Part shown: one piece after another, positions 1 through 8,108 of the stretch
Layout of the letters: every line of letters starts with the position of its first letter
How positions within the stretch are numbered: position 1 is the stretch's first letter
NCBI RefSeq assembly: GCF_023015885.1
Contig: NZ_JALKBE010000001.1
Location: 310,001 to 374,000 of the forward strand
Length of the DNA: 64,000 nucleotides
From: Aliiroseovarius sp. S1123
GTDB taxonomy: Bacteria > Pseudomonadota > Alphaproteobacteria > Rhodobacterales > Rhodobacteraceae
Reading direction: 5' to 3'
Position numbers and translations under genes: made by a program
The notes under the pieces: generated by a model
Database searches by the model: none
Told to the model about the DNA's origin: nothing
The model's input: the letters and a program-made list of their open reading frames with translations, nothing else

Positions 1-537
1 TTGCTCGGCATTGGCAAGACCCGCTTCGCCCGCAGCACCCACGAAGGACACGTCCGTCAGGCCCATGAAGCCCAGAACATGGGTCAGATAGGGCGAGGCG
101 AATTCATAGGGCGCACCAACCGGGGTGCCACCCGAAGCGCTGACCACGATCACGCGCTTGCCCTCTAACAGGCCAACCGGGCCGTTTTCAGTATAATGGA
201 AGGTCACGCCAACACGGGCCAGCTGGTCGATCCACGCTTTCAAGGTCGAGGGGACCGAGAAGTTGTAGACCGGCATCGAGATCACGATCAGGTCGGCGGC
301 CTGAACTTCGGCCACGATGTCGTCCGACAGAGCAAGGGCGGCTTTGTCTGCGTCGCTGCGTGCTTCGGGTGGGGTGAAGGTCGCGCGGGTGAAGTCTGCG
401 TCAATATGCGGAATGCCCTCGCCCAGGTTGCGGGTGGTGACGGTGGCGTCCGCGTAACGGGCCACAACGTCATCTGCCAGTTTGCGCGAAAGCGAAGTGT
501 CGGTGCGGGTCGAGCTGTCGATACGAAGGATATGCAT
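1..537 (-). CDS. azoR: FMN-dependent NADH-azoreductase (C-terminus cut by window edge)
   Basis: Flavodoxin-fold NADH:quinone/azo reductase, cytoplasmic, using bound FMN for two-electron reduction of quinones and azo compounds. Reading leftwards from the ATG at 537, the protein begins MHILRIDSSTR, the typical AzoR beta-1 strand and phosphate loop. A MPVYNFSVPSTLKAWID segment follows at about residues 88-104 (FMN isoalloxazine contact region), then VVSASGG near residue 132. About 179 residues are visible of a family length near 200, so only the last few are missing beyond position 1. It is divergent from the LysR gene at 660, a common arrangement in which the LysR protein controls the reductase. 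Substrate preference cannot be read from the sequence. Confidence 0.9.
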   Translation of the reverse strand, partial: MHILRIDSSTRTDTSLSRKLADDVVARYADATVTTRNLGEGIPHIDADFTRATFTPPEARSDADKAALALSDDIVAEVQAADLIVISMPVYNFSVPSTLKAWIDQLARVGVTFHYTENGPVGLLEGKRVIVVSASGGTPVGAPYEFASPYLTHVLGFMGLTDVSFVGAAGEAGLANAEQ

Positions 538-659
538 TGGATGTCTCCGGGGTTGCGTTTCTGTTGAGGGGAATGTGTGATCTTGCATTTCCAAACACAA
601 TCTGAGTAAATCAACACGATGTGTGTGAAAATGCACATATCGAGGCGCAGGAGGCCCGC

Positions 660-1550
660 ATGGACCATTGGGATGAAATCCGCACCGCTTATCACGTCGC
701 ACGCGCTGGTACCGTCAGTGGGGCGGCGGACAGTCTGGGCATTCACCACGCGACAGTGATCCGCCATGTAGATTCGCTTGAGGCGCGCATGGGTGTGAAA
801 TTGTTCCAGCGCCATGCGCGGGGTTATACCCCGACCGAAGCCGGAGCAGATCTGGCGCGCATCGCCTCGATGACCGAGGAGCAGTTTGCGCAATTGGGAA
901 CTCGGTTGAAGGGGCAGGGCGAGGACGTCACGGGTGAGGTTGTTGTCACCGCTCTTGCGTCCTTTTCTCCGCGGCTCACCCCAGTATTGGCAGCGTTCCA
1001 GCACGCGCACCCCAATACGCTGATCCGTCTGCGCACGGGCTTGCGTCTGTTCCGTCTGGAATACGGCGAAGCCCATGTGGCGATCCGCGCAGGCCAAGCC
1101 CCGCAAGAGCCCGATAACGTCGCGCAGCGGTTTCTGCACCTGGACCTCGCGCTCTATGCGTCTGCGAACTATGTCGAGCGTTATGGCTTGCCGACCGAGG
1201 ACACGTTGGATCAGCACAGATTTGTCGGCGGGGATGACATCGGGCGCGCGCCCTTTGCGCGTTGGATGGCGCAGAACATCCCTGACGAGAACATCACCTT
1301 CCGTGTCACAGATGATGTGTCAATGCAGCAGGCGCTGCGATCGGGCGCTGGTGTTGGATTTTCGGTGCGCGGCGAATATCCGGAGCTGATCGAGGTTATG
1401 CCTCCTCAGCCGGAGTGGCGGTCAGATTTCTGGCTGGTGACGCATGTTGACCTTCATCGCACCGCCAAGGTGCAGGCCGTATTGTCTTGGCTAAAAGACG
1501 CGGCGAAAACATGGGCCGACACGGATCCAGCAGTCAGCTTGCCTGACTAA
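660..1550 (+). CDS. LysR-family transcriptional regulator
   Basis: LysR-type activator/repressor of 296 residues. The N-terminal winged helix (about residues 5-62) contains ADSLGIHHATVIRHVDSLE as the recognition helix region. The rest is the periplasmic-binding-like effector domain. I chose the ATG at 660 because a strong AGGAGG lies six bases upstream and the protein then begins at the helix-turn-helix domain; an earlier GTG at 621 would add 13 unconserved residues. The gene is divergent from azoR with 122 bases between the starts, so azoR is its likely target. Its stop overlaps the convergent ArsR gene by four bases. Effector unknown. Confidence 0.88.
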   Translation: MDHWDEIRTAYHVARAGTVSGAADSLGIHHATVIRHVDSLEARMGVKLFQRHARGYTPTEAGADLARIASMTEEQFAQLGTRLKGQGEDVTGEVVVTALASFSPRLTPVLAAFQHAHPNTLIRLRTGLRLFRLEYGEAHVAIRAGQAPQEPDNVAQRFLHLDLALYASANYVERYGLPTEDTLDQHRFVGGDDIGRAPFARWMAQNIPDENITFRVTDDVSMQQALRSGAGVGFSVRGEYPELIEVMPPQPEWRSDFWLVTHVDLHRTAKVQAVLSWLKDAAKTWADTDPAVSLPD

Positions 1551-1879
1551 ACGCTGTCGTCGCGCAGTTCTACTTCCAAAAACCGTTCGAACGCATCCAG
1601 ATTGACCGGCTCGAACTGGCCAAACCCTTGCATCCAGACTGACGCCTCGCGCAGGGCGCTGGGGTCCAGTTTGCACCATTTCACCCGGCCCCGCTTTTCC
1701 TGCGCGATCAAACCCGCACGCGACAGGATGGTCAGGTGTTTCGAGATCGCCGGCAGCGACATCTCGAACGGTTCGGCCACATCGGTGACCGCCATGTCAT
1801 CTTCCAGAAGCATGGTCAGGATGGCGCGGCGTGTCGGGTCGGACAGGGCGGCAAAGACAAGGTCAAGGCGGGTTTCCAT
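1547..1879 (-). CDS. ArsR-family winged-helix regulator
   Basis: Small ArsR/SmtB-type repressor of 110 residues. It starts METRLDLVFAALSDPTRRAI, the classic first two helices, followed by the recognition segment MSLPAISKHLTILSRAGLI. No cysteine metal-binding motif is present (no ELCVCDL-type sequence), so it is probably not a metal sensor. It resembles the SdpR-like branch usually found with SRPBCC or transport genes, but no such partner lies beside it here. An alternative TTG start at 1915 would add 12 residues; the ATG at 1879 matches the family better. An inverted repeat lies just upstream. Confidence 0.85.
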   Translation of the reverse strand: METRLDLVFAALSDPTRRAILTMLLEDDMAVTDVAEPFEMSLPAISKHLTILSRAGLIAQEKRGRVKWCKLDPSALREASVWMQGFGQFEPVNLDAFERFLEVELRDDSV

Positions 1880-1911
1880 GTCTATTGGCCTAGGACGCGT
1901 CAGCGCAATCG

Positions 1912-1927
1912 TCAACCAATCGGTTAA
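1912..1927. promoter_or_regulatory. Inverted repeat upstream of ArsR gene, possible operator
   Basis: TCAACC, four bases, GGTTAA forms a near-perfect inverted repeat (5 of 6 pairs) 33 bases upstream of the ArsR ATG. Position and dyad size fit autorepression by an ArsR dimer. This is inference from position only. Confidence 0.35.
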
Positions 1928-2108
1928 ATAAACGCTTTTGGCCGGAATCTTGTGGTTGGGGGCGCCCTTGGGGTCGTGGAGAATCGAGGTTGAGAATAAA
2001 GTTCAACTATTTCAGCCACTTAAAGTCTTGCGTGTTGGCGCTAAACGTCGTTGACTCATAGCCTCGCACCCCTTAGCACTCCCCCTAACCGTCACCGGAG
2101 GAATTTTC

Positions 2109-2447
2109 GTGCCCGACACCCCCGATACCGAGCGCTTAAAAGAGCTCGAAGCCCGCATCCAAGCGGCGAAAGGGGAAGAGGACGAAAAGAAAACCGGAGA
2201 CGAGGCCTATAACCAGGCATCGTTCGCTTGGCAGATGGTCATAGAGCTTACAGTCGGTCTGGTGATCGGCTTTGGCATCGGATTTGGGCTGGACAGTCTC
2301 TTTGGGACCAAGCCGATATTCATGGTGCTGTTCATATTGTTGGGCTTCGCGGCAGGCATGAAAGTCATGCTGGGAACTGCGGCCCAGATGCAGAAGAAAG
2401 CAGAAGATGCGTCTAAGGCGCAGGCTTCTGACAAGAAAGAGGGATAG
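2109..2447 (+). CDS. atpI: ATP synthase accessory protein AtpI (F0 subunit I)
   Basis: Small membrane protein of 112 residues that heads the F0 operon and is thought to help assemble the c-ring or supply cations. The N-terminus (1-38) is charged and probably coiled. Two membrane segments follow at about 40-61 and 68-88, with a glycine-rich run in the first, then a charged tail. The start is a GTG preceded by GGAGGAATTTTC. The stop is five bases from the atpB GTG, consistent with translational coupling. The 193-base region upstream (1916-2108) must hold the operon promoter, but I see no convincing sigma-70 boxes in it. Confidence 0.9.
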   Translation: MPDTPDTERLKELEARIQAAKGEEDEKKTGDEAYNQASFAWQMVIELTVGLVIGFGIGFGLDSLFGTKPIFMVLFILLGFAAGMKVMLGTAAQMQKKAEDASKAQASDKKEG

Positions 2448-2451
2448 GAAC

Positions 2452-3291
2452 GTGGCTGAACAAGGCGCAAAACAGGGTGCAGGCCCGATCATCAAGATTG
2501 CATTCTTTGCCGTTCTGGCGGTGGTTCTGCTGTCGGGCGTGCTGTTCTCGCCTGCACATCCTGGTCTGGCCATCCACCCGATGGATCAGTTCGAAATTAA
2601 GCCGCTGTTCGGTGACGGCAAACTGGGTATGTTCACGGTGACCAACCAGACCCTGTGGATGGTTCTGGCGATTATCGGCGTCGTTCTGATGCTGGTTGTT
2701 GGCTCGAGTGGCCGCGCAATCGTGCCGAACCGCAGCCAGTCGGTTGCCGAAATGGCGTATGGCTTTGTCTACAAGATGGTCGAGGACGTGGCCGGCAAGG
2801 ACGCCGTGAAATACTTCCCCGGCATCATGACCCTGTTCATGTTCATCCTGTTCGCCAACTTCCTTGGTCTGATCCCGACCTCGTTCACCGCCACCAGCCA
2901 CATCGCTGTGACCGCTGTGCTGGCCATGATCGTGTTCGTCTTCGTGACCGTGCTGGGCTTCGTCAAAAACGGCGCAGGCTTCCTGGGTCTGTTCTGGGTG
3001 TCGTCGGCTCCGCTGGCGCTGCGCCCGATCCTGGCCGTTATCGAACTGATCTCGTACTTCGTGCGCCCCGTCAGCCACTCCATTCGTTTGGCTGGTAACG
3101 TGATGGCTGGCCACGCAGTTATCAAAGTATTCGCCGGCTTCGCTGCTGCCCTGGGCATGTTCAGCTTCCTGCCGATCCTGGCCATCTCGGCCGTCTACGC
3201 ACTGGAAGTGCTCGTTGCCTTTATCCAGGCCTACGTGTTCACCATCCTGACCTGCGTATACCTGAAAGACGCTCTGCATCCGTCGCACTAA
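2452..3291 (+). CDS. atpB: ATP synthase F0 subunit a
   Basis: Stator subunit a of the F0 proton channel, inner membrane. It carries [13 protein letters not shown] near the N-terminus. The helix with [14 protein letters not shown] contains the essential arginine (about residue 212) that faces the c-ring carboxylate, and a C-terminal helix reads [14 protein letters not shown] chose the GTG at 2452 (279 residues), which follows an AGGGATAGGA ribosome site; an upstream in-frame ATG at 2407 lies inside atpI and would add an Arg/Lys-rich stretch with no homology. About 30 residues precede the conserved part, somewhat longer than many family members. Confidence 0.93.
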   Translation: MAEQGAKQGAGPIIKIAFFAVLAVVLLSGVLFSPAHPGLAIHPMDQFEIKPLFGDGKLGMFTVTNQTLWMVLAIIGVVLMLVVGSSGRAIVPNRSQSVAEMAYGFVYKMVEDVAGKDAVKYFPGIMTLFMFILFANFLGLIPTSFTATSHIAVTAVLAMIVFVFVTVLGFVKNGAGFLGLFWVSSAPLALRPILAVIELISYFVRPVSHSIRLAGNVMAGHAVIKVFAGFAAALGMFSFLPILAISAVYALEVLVAFIQAYVFTILTCVYLKDALHPSH

Positions 3292-3351
3292 GACGGTTGC
3301 AGCCCGCTAACCAATCCTAATTCAAGCATTCCAACGTAAGGAGAAATCACA

Positions 3352-3588
3352 ATGGAAGGCAATATCGCTCAAATGGGTCAATTCATCGGTGCAGGTCTGG
3401 CAGCTATCGGTTCGGGTGCCGCCGCTATCGGTGTTGGCCACGTTGCTGGTAACTTCCTGGCCGGTGCTCTGCGCAACCCGTCGGCTGCTGCCGCTCAGAC
3501 CGCGACCCTGTTCATCGGTATCGCATTTGCAGAAGCCCTGGGCATCTTCTCGTTCCTGGTCGCTCTGCTGCTGATGTTTGCTGTCTAA
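3352..3588 (+). CDS. atpE: ATP synthase F0 subunit c (proteolipid)
   Basis: Proton-carrying c-ring subunit of 78 residues, two transmembrane helices. Helix 1 has the glycine/alanine repeat packing motif (about 14-36). The polar loop carries ARG-ASN-PRO at 41-43, and helix 2 carries the proton-binding glutamate at position 61 in FAEALGIF. A ribosome site AAGGAG lies seven bases upstream. It sits between atpB and atpF' with 60- and 76-base gaps, larger than elsewhere in the operon. These gaps may allow the extra translation or mRNA processing needed for a multi-copy subunit. Confidence 0.95.
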   Translation: MEGNIAQMGQFIGAGLAAIGSGAAAIGVGHVAGNFLAGALRNPSAAAAQTATLFIGIAFAEALGIFSFLVALLLMFAV

Positions 3589-3664
3589 GACCTGAACCAT
3601 CCTTACGCCGGGGCGAGGCGTCAGCGTTTCGCCCCAAGTAACTCGGTTCCAGAGGACTTAAGAC

Positions 3665-4204
3665 ATGGCAAGTAACACACAAAGCACAGAAGCAGCACAC
3701 GGTGGCGCAGAAGCCGCTGGCATGCCGCAACTGGACTTCTCGACCTTCGGGAACCAGATTTTCTGGCTCGTGGTGACGCTGGTCGTGATCTACTTTGTTC
3801 TGACCAAGATTGCTCTGCCCCGTATCGAGGCTGTGCTGTCTGAACGTCAGGGCACGATCACAAATGATCTGGCTGCTGCCGAAGAGCTGAAGCAGAAGGC
3901 TGTCGAAGCCGAAGAAGCTTACAACAAAGCCCTGGCTGACGCCCGTGCAGAAGCAAACAAGATTGTTGCTGAAGCCCGCGCTGAAATTCAGGCTGATCTG
4001 GATGCAGCTGCTGCTAAAGCAGATGCCGAGATCTCGGCCAAAGCTGCCGAAAGCGAAGCCGCGATCGCTGAGATCCGCGCCGGAGCCGTCGAAAGCGTCA
4101 AGGCCGTCTCTAAGGATGCCGCTAAGGAAATCCTAAGCTCGATGGGCTATAAGGCGGATGCCAAGTCGGTAACTGCGGCTGTAACCGCACGGATGAAAGG
4201 GTAA
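3665..4204 (+). CDS. atpF': ATP synthase F0 subunit b' (b-prime)
   Basis: First of two b-type peripheral stalk subunits, 179 residues. A short Ala/Gly-rich cytosolic-type N-terminus is followed by one membrane helix at about 32-51. A long Glu/Ala/Lys-rich coiled coil then runs to the C-terminus. Species with both b and b' form a heterodimeric stalk, as in photosynthetic bacteria and many alphaproteobacteria. It ends four bases before atpF. The F1 genes (atpHAGDC) are not in this window; a separate F1 operon is usual for this group. Confidence 0.92.
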   Translation: MASNTQSTEAAHGGAEAAGMPQLDFSTFGNQIFWLVVTLVVIYFVLTKIALPRIEAVLSERQGTITNDLAAAEELKQKAVEAEEAYNKALADARAEANKIVAEARAEIQADLDAAAAKADAEISAKAAESEAAIAEIRAGAVESVKAVSKDAAKEILSSMGYKADAKSVTAAVTARMKG

Positions 4205-4208
4205 ACTG

Positions 4209-4769
4209 ATGAAAAAACTCGCAGTTCTCCCCTTCGTTCTGGCTGCAAGCCCGGCATTCGCCGCAGGTGACGCTGGCTGGACCGATCTGTCCAACACCAA
4301 CATGGTTGTCACCCTGGCATTCCTGTTGTTCGTGACCTTCCTTGGTTACATGGGCGTGCACAAAATGTTGGGCGGTCAGCTCGACAAACGTGCCGAGGGC
4401 ATCAAGTCGGAACTCGACGAAGCCCGTGCCCTGCGCGAAGAAGCCCAGACCATTCTGGCGTCTTACGAGCGTAAGCAAAAGGAAGTGGCTGAGCAGGCCG
4501 AGCGCATTGTTGCGCATGCCAAGGAAGAAGCAGCTAACGCTGCGGCTCAGGCTAAAGAAGATCTGAAAGCTTCGATCGCACGCCGTCTGGCTGCTGCTGA
4601 AGACCAGATCGCTTCGGCTGAAGCGGCTGCCGTGAAAGAGGTGCGCGACAGCGCAGTTCAGGTTGCAGTAGGTGCTGCCCGCGACATGATCGCCAAACAG
4701 ATGACCGCAACCGACGGCAACAAGCTGATCGACGAGGCCATCAAGGACGTGGAAGCCAAGCTGCACTAA
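4209..4769 (+). CDS. atpF: ATP synthase F0 subunit b
   Basis: Second b-type stalk subunit, 186 residues, partner of the preceding b'. Residues 1-19 look like a cleavable signal sequence (SPAFA then AGDAG), a feature seen in several alphaproteobacterial b subunits. One membrane helix follows at about 32-50, then a long coiled coil. Last gene of the F0 operon; a strong terminator follows 29 bases after the stop. Confidence 0.92.
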   Translation: MKKLAVLPFVLAASPAFAAGDAGWTDLSNTNMVVTLAFLLFVTFLGYMGVHKMLGGQLDKRAEGIKSELDEARALREEAQTILASYERKQKEVAEQAERIVAHAKEEAANAAAQAKEDLKASIARRLAAAEDQIASAEAAAVKEVRDSAVQVAVGAARDMIAKQMTATDGNKLIDEAIKDVEAKLH

Positions 4770-4797
4770 GCAGACTTGTTCCAACGACTTTCGAGAG

Positions 4798-4822
4798 ACC
4801 CGGCCCTTTGGCCGGGTTTTTC
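4798..4822 (+). terminator. Rho-independent terminator of the atp F0 operon
   Basis: Perfect stem CCCGGCC / GGCCGGG with a CTTT loop (4799-4816), followed directly by five T residues. It is placed 29 bases after atpF. Confidence 0.9.
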
Positions 4823-4836
4823 ATTTGAGGGTGGTA

Positions 4837-5592
4837 TTATCGCTGCATCTCATAGTCCAGCCGCTGCTGTGCGACCTCTTCATTTCGCTCGGTGCGCCGC
4901 AGGTCGGTATAGGCCTGTGCGACAAAGTCCATATGCGCTTCGATTGCGGTGCGTGCCGCCTTGGGATCGCGGGTTTGTAGGGCATCGTTGATGGCGCGGT
5001 GTTGCTCCAGCAGGTCCATCCGCGTGTTGGTGATCTGCACGACGACCTGCCGATTGTACAGAATGCCCTGTTTCAGCAGGTCATACATGGCCCGCATCAT
5101 ATGGACCATCAGCACATTGTGGCTGGCCTCGATGATCGCCATGTGGAAATCGCTGTCCAGATCGGCGCCTTGCCCTTCGGGCGCCTTTTCCATTTTCAGG
5201 AAAATCTCGTTGATGACGGCCAGATCGGTGTCTGACCCGAACTGCGCAGCGCGCTCAGCGGCAAGCCCCTCCATGTCACGGCGGAAGGTGATATAGTCAT
5301 AGACTGCTTCATCATGGCGCGCGAAAAGATTGGTAAGGGCAGGGGGGAAAGAGCTGTCCAGATCGTTCGAGATGAAGATCCCCGCCCCGGCCCGCCGCGC
5401 CAATAGGCCTGATGCCTCAAGTTCTGCCAACGCATCGCGCAAGGACGGGCGCGAAACGCCAAGGCGGTCCGCCAGATCCCGTTCCGAGGGAAGGCGTTCT
5501 CCGGGACGTAGCACGCCACGCAAAATCAGAAGCTCGATTTGTTCGACCACAGATTTTGACAGTTTGCTTGCGGCGATTTTTTGAAAGGGCAT
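4837..5592 (-). CDS. GntR/FadR-subfamily transcriptional regulator
   Basis: Regulator of 251 residues with a GntR winged helix (about 8-75; LPSERDLADRLGVSRPSLRD is the hallmark) and an all-helical FCD ligand domain behind it. FCD domains usually bind a small carboxylate, often with a metal held by Asp/His residues; DSDFHMAII at about residues 147-155 supplies the first such positions. The start at 5592 places MPFQKIAAS ahead of the DNA-binding domain; the open frame extends to 5688 without family similarity. No catabolic genes flank it, so its target is not evident apart from itself. Resembles PdhR/LldR-type regulators but cannot be assigned. Confidence 0.87.
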   Translation of the reverse strand: MPFQKIAASKLSKSVVEQIELLILRGVLRPGERLPSERDLADRLGVSRPSLRDALAELEASGLLARRAGAGIFISNDLDSSFPPALTNLFARHDEAVYDYITFRRDMEGLAAERAAQFGSDTDLAVINEIFLKMEKAPEGQGADLDSDFHMAIIEASHNVLMVHMMRAMYDLLKQGILYNRQVVVQITNTRMDLLEQHRAINDALQTRDPKAARTAIEAHMDFVAQAYTDLRRTERNEEVAQQRLDYEMQR

Positions 5593-5609
5593 GGGCGTCT
5601 CGTATGAAT

Positions 5610-5628
5610 TGGTCAGAATATATGACCA
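5610..5628. promoter_or_regulatory. Palindromic GntR-type operator candidate
   Basis: TGGTCA, seven bases, TGACCA is a perfect inverted repeat 18 bases upstream of the GntR-gene ATG. FadR-subfamily GntR proteins bind TGGT...ACCA dyads, so autoregulation is likely. Confidence 0.6.
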
Positions 5629-5650
5629 CATCCGAGCGTTAGCCTCAAAT

Positions 5651-5680
5651 AAAAAAGTCGGGCACGTGGCCCGACTTTTC
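5651..5680 (-). terminator. Rho-independent terminator for the OmpA-like gene
   Basis: Stem GTCGGGC / GCCCGAC with a five-base loop (5657-5675). On the minus strand it is followed by six T residues (AAAAAA at 5651-5656 on the plus strand). It lies 29 bases after the stop of the gene at 5709. The plus-strand side also ends in TTTT, so it may work both ways. Confidence 0.8.
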
Positions 5681-5708
5681 CGTAGCACTTAAGATACTGG
5701 TACCAAGC

Positions 5709-6374
5709 TTACGTCTGCGTGGGGCGGATGACGATTTCGACCCGACGGTTTTGCTGGCGGCCATAGGCATCCAGGTTCGACGCAATAGGCTGGTCTTCGC
5801 CATAGCCGATGGTTTGGATGCGCCAGCTTGGCACGCCATTTGCTGACAGCACCGATGCCACAGCCGCAGCACGGTTGCGCGACAGCGACAGGTTATAGTC
5901 TGCGCTGCCCACGTTGTCGGTGTGGCCCCGTACCTCGACGACCGAGTTCGGATATTGCATCAGGTTGCGGGACAGGGCGGCCAAGTCACCGCGCAGGCCT
6001 TGGCTGATCTGAGTGCTGTTGGTGGCGAACAGGATGTCCTGTGGCATTGTCACGATCAGCTCGCTGCCGGTGTTGACGATCTTCACGTCGTCATTGTCGA
6101 TGGCCTGACGCAGATCACCTGCCTGCTTGTCCAGCTGTTGACCAATCGCGCCACCAAGAACGCCGCCAATGACAGCGCCGACAGCGGCTTTGCCAAGCTT
6201 GCCATCCCCTTTGCGGGTCGCGCCAAACAGGCCGCCTGCGATTGCGCCAATGGCGGCGCCGTTCTGGGTGCGTGGCCCCATGTTCGATGTTGGGCTTTGC
6301 GTCGGTGATGTACAGGCGCTGGTGGCAAGTCCGGCGATCAGGCCGAACGAGAGAATCATATGTCTTGGTTGCAT
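5709..6374 (-). CDS. OmpA-family outer-membrane lipoprotein (YiaD-like)
   Basis: Lipoprotein of 221 residues. The signal peptide ends with lipobox LATSAC (Cys21). A glycine-zipper region spans about residues 38-78 (GAIAGGLFG, GAVIGGVLGGAIG). The C-terminal OmpA peptidoglycan-binding domain carries GHTDNVGSADYN and the following LSxxRAxxV pattern. The architecture equals E. coli YiaD: anchored in the outer membrane, with the OmpA domain gripping meso-diaminopimelate in peptidoglycan. Start at 6374 chosen because the signal peptide begins there; the open frame continues 74 codons upstream without signal-peptide character. Monocistronic, with its own terminator. Confidence 0.9.
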   Translation of the reverse strand: MQPRHMILSFGLIAGLATSACTSPTQSPTSNMGPRTQNGAAIGAIAGGLFGATRKGDGKLGKAAVGAVIGGVLGGAIGQQLDKQAGDLRQAIDNDDVKIVNTGSELIVTMPQDILFATNSTQISQGLRGDLAALSRNLMQYPNSVVEVRGHTDNVGSADYNLSLSRNRAAAVASVLSANGVPSWRIQTIGYGEDQPIASNLDAYGRQQNRRVEIVIRPTQT

Positions 6375-6486
6375 ACTGCGGTCCTCGATTAGTTTTCTTG
6401 TTCTCCATACAGAAAAGGGCCCTGATATCGAATAACAAGGCCCTGTTATGGGGAAACTCGGCGGAAAACAGACGCTTACCCAGCCG

Positions 6487-7347
6487 CTATCCTGTGCGCT
6501 CTTGCTCCAACTTGGCGCTTTCCCACGCCAAGAGCGCGCGTTTGACCGGAAGCCCCCAGTGATAGCCCCCAAGCGCCCCGGATTTCCGAAGGGCACGGTG
6601 GCAGGGGATCAGCCAGCTGACCGGATTGCGCCCGACTGCAGTGCCCACAGCGCGCACGGCGCGGGGCTGGCCGATCTTATCGGCGATCTGCCCATAGGTG
6701 GTGACATGACCCGAGGGGATCGACAGAAGAGCCTCCCACACCTTGATCTGCAGGGGCGAGCCGATCAGGTGAAGCGGTGTCTTTCCGTCCGCGCCAAGTT
6801 CGGTGTCATAGGCTGCCAGAACCCACGGTCGCAGGAACATAGGGTCTTCGATGAACGTGGCATTCGGCCAGCGTGAAATCAGATCTTCGAAGGTTGCTTC
6901 GACGCCGGTTTCATCTGCAAAGCCGATGCCGCAGATGCCGCGTTCGGTACCCATCACCAGAGACGCCCCAAACGGGCTATCGAACCAGCCCCAATGGATC
7001 GTCAGACCCGCGCCCTTCTTGGCAAACTCGCCAGGACTCATCGCCTCCCACCGTAGGAAAAGATCATGCAGGCGTCCCTGACCCGAAAGGCCCACCGACT
7101 GCGCGGTTTCCAAGGTCGAGAACCGCTCGGCCAGCAATGTTTTGGCATGGCCCAGCGTCAGAAACTGCTGATAGCGCTTGGGCGACACTCCAACCCAGCG
7201 CGAGAACACCCGCTGAAAATGCGCGGGCGACATATCCATCTTCGCGGCCAAGGCGTCCAAAGACAGAGTTTCGCCGCCTGCTGCGTCGATTTCCTCGATC
7301 GCGCGGCGGATCACGTTGTAATGATAGCTGTCTTCAGTCGATGTCAT
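6487..7347 (-). CDS. AraC-type HTH fused to O6-alkylguanine-DNA methyltransferase
   Basis: Protein of 286 residues with an AraC helix-turn-helix domain (about 9-108) followed by the suicide methyltransferase domain. The acceptor cysteine is Cys249 in IPCHR, preceded by the helix-turn-helix VTTYGQIADKIGQPRAVRAVG and the Asn hinge in GRNPVSW. It transfers alkyl groups from O6-alkylguanine to itself. The N-terminal Ada zinc domain with its phosphotriester-acceptor cysteine is absent, so phosphotriester sensing as in E. coli Ada is not possible; how the AraC part is activated is unclear. Divergent from nth (107-base gap), putting two DNA repair genes side by side. Confidence 0.9.
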   Translation of the reverse strand: MTSTEDSYHYNVIRRAIEEIDAAGGETLSLDALAAKMDMSPAHFQRVFSRWVGVSPKRYQQFLTLGHAKTLLAERFSTLETAQSVGLSGQGRLHDLFLRWEAMSPGEFAKKGAGLTIHWGWFDSPFGASLVMGTERGICGIGFADETGVEATFEDLISRWPNATFIEDPMFLRPWVLAAYDTELGADGKTPLHLIGSPLQIKVWEALLSIPSGHVTTYGQIADKIGQPRAVRAVGTAVGRNPVSWLIPCHRALRKSGALGGYHWGLPVKRALLAWESAKLEQERTG

Positions 7348-7463
7348 CTGTGGCCTCTTGCGTCTATGTCACGAGCTTGCCTTTTCTGGATTGGCAAGGC
7401 GACCCGGAAATTGCGCATTGAACGTGGCTCGCGTAAGACGATCTGCGGAAATGGATGGACGCG

Positions 7464-8108
7464 ATGGCAAAACAACTCGGATATCATCAGATCCGCGAGA
7501 TCTTTGAGCGCTTCAAGGAACAGGAAGCCGAGCCCAAGGGCGAGCTGGAGCATGTGAACGTCTTCACGCTGGTCGTGGCGGTGGCGCTGTCGGCACAGGC
7601 AACGGATGCGGGCGTGAACAAGGCCACGCGGGCGTTGTTCAAAGTCGCGGACACGCCGCAGAAGATGCTGGATCTGGGTCTTGAGGGGCTGACCGAACAT
7701 ATCAAGACGATCGGGCTTTTCCGTCAGAAGGCCAAGAACGTGATGAAACTGAGCCAGATCTTGGTGGACGAATATGGCGGCGAGGTACCCAATTCGCGCG
7801 CAGCCCTTCAGTCGCTGCCGGGTGTGGGGCGCAAGACCGCCAATGTCGTTCTGAACATGTGGTGGGGCGTGCCGGCGCAGGCCGTAGACACCCATATATT
7901 CCGCGTTGGCAACCGGACGGGTATCTGCCCGGGTAAGAACGTGGATGTGGTCGAGCGCGCCATCGAAGACAACATCCCCGCCGACTTTCAACACCATGCC
8001 CATCACTGGCTGATCCTGCATGGGCGTTATACCTGCAAGGCCCGCAAACCGATGTGCGGAAACTGCATCATTCGGGACCTCTGTCCCTTCGAGGAAAAGA
8101 ACTTATGA
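7464..8108 (+). CDS. nth: Endonuclease III (DNA glycosylase/AP lyase)
   Basis: Base-excision enzyme for oxidised pyrimidines, 214 residues from the ATG at 7464. (An in-frame ATG three codons earlier, at 7455, is the alternative.) The helix-hairpin-helix LPGVGRKTANVVL supplies the catalytic lysine (about 124), and VDTHIFRVGNR supplies the catalytic aspartate (about 142). The C-terminal 4Fe-4S loop has the exact C-x6-C-x2-C-x5-C spacing (Cys 191, 198, 201, 207). The stop overlaps the start of the downstream kinase gene in an ATGA, so the two are translationally coupled. Confidence 0.95.
   Translation: MAKQLGYHQIREIFERFKEQEAEPKGELEHVNVFTLVVAVALSAQATDAGVNKATRALFKVADTPQKMLDLGLEGLTEHIKTIGLFRQKAKNVMKLSQILVDEYGGEVPNSRAALQSLPGVGRKTANVVLNMWWGVPAQAVDTHIFRVGNRTGICPGKNVDVVERAIEDNIPADFQHHAHHWLILHGRYTCKARKPMCGNCIIRDLCPFEEKNL

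Noticed and set aside
288-1217. 309-residue open frame on the minus strand across azoR and the LysR gene
   Set aside because: It is antisense to the LysR gene, crosses the divergent promoter region and has no domain; both real genes explain the region.
1916-2108. Sigma-70 promoter for the atp operon
   Set aside because: A TTGAC occurs but no matching -10 box at proper spacing; the promoter is not called.
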